Shown one piece after another: positions 6,147-10,633 of a DNA stretch of 10,633 nt (positions are counted from its first letter, which is position 1; every line of letters starts with the position of its first letter). The notes beneath the pieces are model-generated. The model was not told the DNA's origin. It did no database searches and saw only the letters and a program-made list of their open reading frames with translations. Made by a program: the position numbers and the translations under genes. Source of the DNA: a bacterium (lineage in GTDB: Bacteria > Oederibacteriota > CAKKQC01); assembly GCA_919901855.1 (NCBI GenBank), contig CAKKQC010000072.1, positions 1-10,633 of the forward strand. Reading direction: 5' to 3'.

Positions 6147-7087
6147 TGGGCTGTTCCCCACTCGATCATGACCTTGATGATACCCGGACCGCGACCCCGC
6201 GCGAGGTCGAGGGCTTCCCGAAACCGGTCCGGCGGCAGGCGATGGCTGACCAGCGCGTTCAGGAAGAGGCCCCCCTCGACCGCGAGCCGGACGGCCTCGA
6301 TCCAGGCGTCCTGACTGCCCGTGCTCACAGCCACGGTAACCCCGCGATCCGCGGGGCCGGCGCGCACCCCAGGGCGGTTCCCGATCACAAGCACCCGGCC
6401 GCCGCCCGCAGCCGCCGCGAGGGCCGCCTCGACGCCGGCGGCCGTTCCCGATGCCTCGATCACGATCGGGAACACTTCCCCCGCGGGCAGGCCCCCGGCG
6501 TGGCGGTCGAAAACGTGCATGGCGCCGACCCGGCGCCCCATGTCGAGCCGCCACGGCCGCCCACCCAGGAGGACGATCCGGCGCACGGCGATGTCGCGCA
6601 GGAGCGAGACCATGAGCAGGCCCATGGAGCCGTCGCCGACCACGAGCGCCGAGGATTTGTCCTCGACCTTGAGCGCCCGCATGCCCTTGACGCCCACGGC
6701 CAGCGGTTCGATCTGGGCCGCCGAGGTCGGCGGGTAGTCTCCGGGGAGCGTGTGCAGTTTCTCCGCACGGGCGATGAACCGCTCCGCGAACCCGCCTGGC
6801 GCGTCCACGCCGATCTCGCGCACGATCGGGAGCCAGTTCTCGCCCGTGCACGTTCGGCCCAGGAGGGCCTTTGGGATATCCGGTCCGACGGCGTCCACGA
6901 CCCCCGCCCACTCGCGGCCGTAGATCCAGGGAAGGCCGTCCCGCGGCCAGCCCGCAATCAGGGCCAGGTCGCGCGCCCCGATGCCGCAGGCCGTAGTCCG
7001 GATCCGGACTTCGCCTTCGCCTGGCTGCGGAACCGGGAGGTCGCGGAGCTCGAGATGCCCCGCCGCCGCGTGCACGATAGCCTTCAT
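6143..7087 (-). CDS. Zinc-type alcohol dehydrogenase-like (MDR) oxidoreductase
   Basis: A 314-residue NAD(P)-dependent dehydrogenase of the medium-chain superfamily. Residues 1-125 form the GroES-like half: MKAIV start, ACGIGARD with Cys34 at the catalytic-zinc position, YGREWAGVV (57-64) and APGGFAERF (96-104). The Rossmann half starts at about 146 with VVGDGSMGLL (G151, G153, G156), and a conserved Glu127 lies in IEPLAVGVKG. Two differences from classical zinc enzymes stand out. The usual GHE is GRE, so the His ligand is Arg58. The four-Cys structural-zinc lobe is missing, which accounts for the short length against the usual 340-350. Zinc binding is therefore uncertain. It is the first gene of the minus-strand operon and its stop overlaps the glycosyltransferase start. 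No usable Shine-Dalgarno precedes the ATG. Confidence 0.9.
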   Translation of the reverse strand: MKAIVHAAAGHLELRDLPVPQPGEGEVRIRTTACGIGARDLALIAGWPRDGLPWIYGREWAGVVDAVGPDIPKALLGRTCTGENWLPIVREIGVDAPGGFAERFIARAEKLHTLPGDYPPTSAAQIEPLAVGVKGMRALKVEDKSSALVVGDGSMGLLMVSLLRDIAVRRIVLLGGRPWRLDMGRRVGAMHVFDRHAGGLPAGEVFPIVIEASGTAAGVEAALAAAAGGGRVLVIGNRPGVRAGPADRGVTVAVSTGSQDAWIEAVRLAVEGGLFLNALVSHRLPPDRFREALDLARGRGPGIIKVMIEWGTAQ

Positions 7088-8162
7088 GCCCCGTCACGAT
7101 ACCAGACTAGTGCGCTTCCGCTACAATCTGTCCGTGACGCCCTTCCCCGTCGTCCTCTCCGCCACCGTCACGAACGCGTGCAACCTCAGGTGCCGCATGT
7201 GCGCGCAGTGGGGGCCCGAGGGGTACATCCGCGGCGGCCGGCCGCAGCAAGCCATGCCCGTCTCCCGCTGGCTGGAGCTCGTGGACGAGGCGGCGCGGCT
7301 CGGGACGAAGGTCGCGGTCCTGCGCGGCGGCGAACCCCTCCTCTTCCCCGGCGTCCTCGAGATCATCCGCCGGATGAAGGCGCGCGGCCTCTTTCTCTGC
7401 ATGGACACGAACGCGGTCTTCCTCGAAAGGCACGCGGAGGAACTCGTGGACTCGGGGATCGACGTCATCACGGTCTCCGTGGACGGACCCGAGGCGGTCC
7501 ACGACCGGGTCCGCGGCGTGCCCGGCACCTTCCGCGCGATGGCCGGGGGTGTCCGCGCCGTGAACGACGCCAAGAAGCGCAAGGCCTCGATGATCCCGGA
7601 GATGGGCGCGTGCTTCACGATCAGCCCCGAGTCGCTCCCGGGCCTCCCCGTCATGGGCGACGTGATGCGCGAACTCGGCCTCCCCACGATCTCGGCCAAT
7701 CCGTACTACTACTTCCCCCAACGCATCGGTGCGGCCTACGAGGAGCGGATGCGGCGCGAGCTCGGATGCGAGGCGTATTCGTGGCGCGGGTTCCACCACG
7801 AGGGATCCGGCGTGAATCCCGAGGCGTTCCTCAGGGCGTGGTACGAGTTCAAGGCCCGGCTCGGGGAAACCAAGCTCTACCCGTTCATGGACCTTTCCGA
7901 TAACGACTACCGGCACTGGTTCTCGGACAACGAGACGCCCGTCGGGCGGCGTGAGTGCCCGAATCCGGCGCGACTCCTCGACATCCAGCCGGGCGGGGAC
8001 GCGAACTTCTGCGTCGACTTCCCTGACTACGTGATCGGTAACGTCGCGGCCAGGTCCCTCGAGGAGGTCTGGAACGGCGAGCGCGCGCAGTCGTTCCGAC
8101 GGGAGGTCGCGGCCGCCCCGTTCCCCGTGTGTCTCCGCTGCGGCGCCAAGTACATGTCGTGA
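7086..8162 (+). CDS. Radical SAM protein with SPASM-like C-terminus
   Basis: A 358-residue (from this ATG) radical SAM enzyme. TNACNLRCRMC gives the CxxxCxxC cluster ligands (C32, C36, C39). GGEP at 81-84 is the SAM-binding motif, and VSVDGP at 130-135 is also typical. The C-terminal part has C291, then GxxxxC ending at C309, then the SPASM-type stretch IGNVAARSLEEVWNGERAQ (about 317-335), and C349-x2-C352 close to the end. These four cysteines could hold one auxiliary Fe-S cluster; the full seven-Cys SPASM set is not present. SPASM enzymes often modify peptides, but others act on small molecules, so the substrate is open. Its ATG overlaps the divergent dehydrogenase ATG. A GTG at 7134, just after a TACAAT box, is an attractive alternative start (342 residues) that keeps the whole catalytic core. 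Confidence 0.9.
   Translation: MPRHDTRLVRFRYNLSVTPFPVVLSATVTNACNLRCRMCAQWGPEGYIRGGRPQQAMPVSRWLELVDEAARLGTKVAVLRGGEPLLFPGVLEIIRRMKARGLFLCMDTNAVFLERHAEELVDSGIDVITVSVDGPEAVHDRVRGVPGTFRAMAGGVRAVNDAKKRKASMIPEMGACFTISPESLPGLPVMGDVMRELGLPTISANPYYYFPQRIGAAYEERMRRELGCEAYSWRGFHHEGSGVNPEAFLRAWYEFKARLGETKLYPFMDLSDNDYRHWFSDNETPVGRRECPNPARLLDIQPGGDANFCVDFPDYVIGNVAARSLEEVWNGERAQSFRREVAAAPFPVCLRCGAKYMS
7122..7127 (+). promoter_or_regulatory. Possible -10 box for a leaderless radical SAM transcript
   Basis: TACAAT is one base off the consensus -10 and lies six bases before an in-frame GTG at 7134. Transcription would start at or next to that GTG, giving a leaderless mRNA. No good -35 element is visible. It is rare AT-rich sequence in this GC-rich window, which adds a little weight. 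Confidence 0.35.
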
Positions 8163-9601
8163 AGGGCGAATACTTCACCTTCAAGACCCTTGGCGAGCTC
8201 CGGGGCCGCGTCGCCGGGCTCGGCCTCGCCGGCGAGATCGGGTTCGCCGACGACATCGCCCCGGGACGCCGGGATCGTGCCATCGCCTCCCCCGCCCGGT
8301 TCGGTCCGTTCCAGCTCCGCAACCGGCTCGTCGCCCATCCGATGGAGGGCTGGGACGGCGACGCGGACACCGGCGCGCCAACCCCCGAGGTCCTGCGGCG
8401 CTGGGAGCGCATGGGTGCGAGCGGGGCCGCCCTGCTCTGGGGCCTCGAGGCGTTCGCCGTGGACACCCCTTACCGGGCCAACGGCCGCCAGCTCGTCATG
8501 GCCCCGGACAACACGGGCCCGATCTCGGCCGGGCTGCGCATGATCCGCAAGTCCGCCGGCGCCCCCGTCGTCATCGGCGCCCAGCTCACGTGCTCGGGAC
8601 GCTGGAGCAGGGGCGGCGTGTTCCTCATGCACCACCACCCGGACCTCGACCGGCGGGTCAAGGGAGCGGAGTCCTCGCCGCTCATGACCGACACCCAGGT
8701 CGAGGAGGTCGCCGGTCTCTACGCCCGCGCGGCCGGGGTCGCGCGGGAGGCCGGGTTCGACTTCGTCGACGTGAAGGCCTGCCACGGCTACTGGCTCAAC
8801 GAGGCGCTGGCCGCCAAGACCCGGCCGGGCGCGTACGGCGGCGGCCTCGAGAACCGCATGAAGCCGCTCCTCATGGCCGTGGAGGCGGTGCGGCGCGGCA
8901 CCGACGCGGGATTCCCCGTCGGCGTCCGGTTCTCCATGTTCGACGGGATCCCGTTCGAGGAGGACCCGGCCTTCCGGGTGCCCGGCCTCAAGGGACGGGG
9001 CCGGCCCGCCTCCTGCCCGCTCCCGTACCGCTGGGGCTTCGGCACGAACGAGGACGACCCCACCGTACCCGATCCCGCTGAGCCGCTCGCGGTCATGGGA
9101 ACCCTCCTCGAGCGCGGCGTCGGTATGTTCAACCTCTCGTGCGGATGCCCGTACGCGAATTCCCACCTTCTCCGGCCTACCGAGACGCCGCCCGTGGACG
9201 CGTACCAGCCCCACCACGATCCCCTCCACGAGGTCGCCACCCATTTCCGGCTGGCGGCTCTTGCCAAACTGACGCATCCGGCGGCCGCGATCGCGGGCGC
9301 CGGGTACTCGTACCTGCGCGGGTTCAAGTTCCACGCCGCCGAGCACAATCTCGCGGCGGGACGGGCCGATGCCGCCGGGCTCGGCCGCGCCCTCCTCTCC
9401 TACCCGGATGAGATCCGCCGCGTGCTCGATACCGGAGCGGCGCCCTCCGCCCGGGGCAAGGTCGTCTGCACCGGCGACTCCGCGTGCACGACGGGTCCCC
9501 GCCTGGGGTTTACGTCCGGATGCGTGTACGATCCGGCGTATGCGGAGGTCATCCGGGACATGAACGCGAGGCTCGCCGGAATGGGACTGAGGCGCAAGTG
9601 A
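8159..9601 (+). CDS. Old Yellow Enzyme family FMN oxidoreductase with atypical Fe-S motif
   Basis: A 480-residue NADH:flavin oxidoreductase-type TIM barrel. Recognisable family segments are FGPFQLRNRLVAHPM (about 48-62), the substrate-site strand VDVKACHGYWLNEAL (about 203-217) and GAYGGGLENRMKPLL (about 224-238), matching the usual HGAHGYL and YGGSLENR blocks. The first active-site His of HGAH is Lys206; the second, His209, is kept. Near the C-terminus C437-x2-D440-x2-C443-x11-C455 aligns with the four-Cys cluster site of 2,4-dienoyl-CoA reductase and trimethylamine dehydrogenase, with Asp in the second position. The flavodoxin-like FAD/NAD domains of those larger enzymes are absent. The GTG at 8159 overlaps the radical SAM stop (GTGA), so translation is probably coupled. 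It likely performs a reduction or oxidation step linked to the radical SAM and lyase products; substrate unknown. Confidence 0.9.
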   Translation: MKGEYFTFKTLGELRGRVAGLGLAGEIGFADDIAPGRRDRAIASPARFGPFQLRNRLVAHPMEGWDGDADTGAPTPEVLRRWERMGASGAALLWGLEAFAVDTPYRANGRQLVMAPDNTGPISAGLRMIRKSAGAPVVIGAQLTCSGRWSRGGVFLMHHHPDLDRRVKGAESSPLMTDTQVEEVAGLYARAAGVAREAGFDFVDVKACHGYWLNEALAAKTRPGAYGGGLENRMKPLLMAVEAVRRGTDAGFPVGVRFSMFDGIPFEEDPAFRVPGLKGRGRPASCPLPYRWGFGTNEDDPTVPDPAEPLAVMGTLLERGVGMFNLSCGCPYANSHLLRPTETPPVDAYQPHHDPLHEVATHFRLAALAKLTHPAAAIAGAGYSYLRGFKFHAAEHNLAAGRADAAGLGRALLSYPDEIRRVLDTGAAPSARGKVVCTGDSACTTGPRLGFTSGCVYDPAYAEVIRDMNARLAGMGLRRK

Positions 9602-10533
9602 TCCCGTCCGTGCGCGAACGGCGGAAGATCGACGGAATCTCGGCCGTATTCCTGCCGTACGCGGCCGATGGCCGGCCGGATTTCGCCGAGTTCTCCCAGC
9701 ATCTCGCGCGGACCACGCGCGCGGGGCTCACCCCCGCGGTCAACATGGACACCGGGTTCGGCCCCCAGTTGTCGCCCGCGGAGCGGCAGGAGATCCTGAA
9801 ACTCACCCGGGAAGTGCTGGGGGCCGGCCCGGCGTTCGTGGCGGGCGCGATGCCATTCGGCGACCCCGGCGACCCCCTCGCGGCGTACCGCACCGCGGTC
9901 CGCAACATCGTCGCGGCGGGCGGAACCCCCATCGTCTTCCCGTCGGAGTTCCTCGGCCGCGCGGACGGCGCCGAGGCCGTCCGCCTGCACCGCGAGATCA
10001 TCGGGGACGTGCCGCGCGCGCTCGCGTTTGAACTTGGGGAAATGTTCGCCCCGTTCGGCCGCATCTGGGACCTGGACACCTTCAAGCGCCTGCTCGAGAT
10101 CCCGAACCTCGCCGGACTCAAGCACTCGTCGTTGCGGCGGGAGCCCGAGTTTGCCCGGCTCGCAATCCGCGACCGGGAACGGCCCGGGTTCCGGGTCTAC
10201 ACCGGCAACGACCTCGCCATCGACATGGTCATGTACGGGAGCGACTACCTGCTGGGGCTGTCCGCCTTCGACCCCAAGGCGTTCGCCCACCGCGACGCGT
10301 GGTGGGAGGCCGGGGACCCCCGGTTTTTCGACCTCAACGACGCCCTCCAGGCGGTCGGCGCCGTGGCGTTCCGCGACCCCGTGCCGGCCTACAAGGACTC
10401 GGCCGCGGTGTATCTCAAGCTCACGGGGAAGATGCGCGACCCGCATCCGCATCCCGCCTGCCCCCGGCGTCCGGCCTGGGAGGCGGAGCTCCTGGCCCCG
10501 CTGGCCGCCCGCGTCGCCGCCGCCATGGGGTGA
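9598..10533 (+). CDS. Dihydrodipicolinate synthase superfamily aldolase/lyase
   Basis: A 311-residue class I aldolase of the DapA/N-acetylneuraminate lyase superfamily. The Schiff-base lysine is Lys175 in NLAGLKHSSL, at the expected place for the family's GxKdss strand. Residues 48-66 (VNMDTGFGPQLSPAERQEI) align with the usual GTTGE...LSxxER stretch, but the two threonines that bind the pyruvate carboxylate are gone. The YxN motif with the catalytic tyrosine is also replaced (AFELGEMF, about 143-150). It is therefore unlikely to be a true lysine-pathway dihydrodipicolinate synthase and probably acts on another keto or sugar acid. The GTG at 9598 overlaps the flavoprotein stop as GTGA, with GAGG five bases upstream. 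It is the last gene of the radical SAM operon. The C-terminus is a normal helical tail. Confidence 0.88.
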   Translation: MIPSVRERRKIDGISAVFLPYAADGRPDFAEFSQHLARTTRAGLTPAVNMDTGFGPQLSPAERQEILKLTREVLGAGPAFVAGAMPFGDPGDPLAAYRTAVRNIVAAGGTPIVFPSEFLGRADGAEAVRLHREIIGDVPRALAFELGEMFAPFGRIWDLDTFKRLLEIPNLAGLKHSSLRREPEFARLAIRDRERPGFRVYTGNDLAIDMVMYGSDYLLGLSAFDPKAFAHRDAWWEAGDPRFFDLNDALQAVGAVAFRDPVPAYKDSAAVYLKLTGKMRDPHPHPACPRRPAWEAELLAPLAARVAAAMG

Positions 10534-10581
10534 CTAGTCCAGACACCCGGCAACCTCACTCCCCTGGGTCGACAAACCGTC

Positions 10582-10600
10582 TAGCAGGTCGCTGAAAAAA
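10582..10600. other. Possible mobile-element end motif
   Basis: The stretch TAGCAGGTCGCTGAAAAAA looks like short terminal motifs (TAGCAGG, a few bases, TGAAAAA) that I recall near transposon or MITE-like ends in GC-rich proteobacterial-type genomes. No partner copy, transposase or target-site duplication is visible inside the window, so the family is not assigned. The remaining bases to the window end contain an ATG at 10606 without a ribosome site and nothing else recognisable. Confidence 0.25.
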
Positions 10601-10633
10601 CGGTCATGACGACGAGAAAACTGATCGTGACGA

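Noticed and set aside
6147-7097. 317-codon upstream extension of the glycosyltransferase frame, which would give a 951-residue protein
   Set aside because: It runs through the dehydrogenase gene in another frame, and its translation is Arg/Gly/Pro-rich with no fold. The dehydrogenase frame has clear GroES and Rossmann motifs.
5936-7903. 655-codon plus-strand open frame across the dehydrogenase and radical SAM genes
   Set aside because: Low-complexity Arg/Pro/His-rich translation. It is antisense to the dehydrogenase and out of frame with the radical SAM motifs, a typical GC-rich shadow frame.
8027-9346. 439-codon minus-strand open frame opposite the OYE-family gene
   Set aside because: No family motif; composition is that of the antisense of a GC3-rich gene, while the plus strand shows OYE blocks throughout.
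9400-10452. 350-codon minus-strand open frame opposite the DapA-like gene
   Set aside because: Antisense shadow: repetitive Val/Glu/Gly/Arg composition with no domain, whereas the plus frame has the Schiff-base lysine context.
1-10633. CRISPR array, tRNA, rRNA or known riboswitch
   Set aside because: No regularly spaced repeats, cloverleaf-like blocks or recognisable riboswitch cores were seen on reading both strands; covariance-model searches could not be run.
10606-10633. Start of a further gene at the ATG at 10606
   Set aside because: No ribosome site precedes it and only nine codons fit before the window ends, so it cannot be supported.

Overview
This is a GC-rich bacterial window (roughly two thirds G+C, judged by eye) with tightly packed genes, strong G/C bias at third codon positions and frequent GTG starts. 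There is no rRNA, ribosomal protein or other taxonomic marker. I therefore only suggest a high-GC environmental bacterium, of the kind seen in Rokubacteria-, Planctomycetes-, Acidobacteria- or Armatimonadetes-like genomes, and do not assign a phylum.

Layout. (1) Left end, minus strand: a small putatively secreted protein of unknown function (24-425), then an FAD-dependent oxidoreductase of the FAD_oxidored type (588-1988). (2) A 384-base gap (1989-2372) that looks empty at ordinary ORF cut-offs. It carries two short plus-strand ORFs (22 and 54 codons), each behind one of the strongest Shine-Dalgarno sequences in the window, and ends in a 10-bp perfect inverted repeat shared with the 3' end of the next gene. 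(3) A minus-strand operon reading right to left: zinc-type/MDR dehydrogenase (6143-7087), polytopic GT-C-like membrane glycosyltransferase (4242-6146) and tandem metallo-beta-lactamase-fold protein (2373-4226). (4) Divergent from it, a plus-strand operon: radical SAM protein with a SPASM-like C-terminus (7086-8162), Old Yellow Enzyme family flavoprotein (8159-9601) and DapA-superfamily aldolase/lyase (9598-10533). (5) The last 100 bases hold no complete gene, but include a short motif that may be a mobile-element end.

Three junctions are the same four-base GTGA overlap (stop TGA, start GTG), a clear sign of translationally coupled operons. The two operons start head to head with essentially no intergenic DNA.

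Taken together the window encodes several redox enzymes (FAD, FMN, NAD(P), radical SAM/Fe-S), an MBL hydrolase, a carbon-carbon lyase and a sugar transferase. Several have lost or replaced canonical catalytic or metal-ligand residues. The set, with the small peptides, loosely recalls peptide-derived cofactor systems such as PQQ or mycofactocin. That link is a hypothesis. A plain catabolic or secondary-metabolite locus fits the enzymes equally well.
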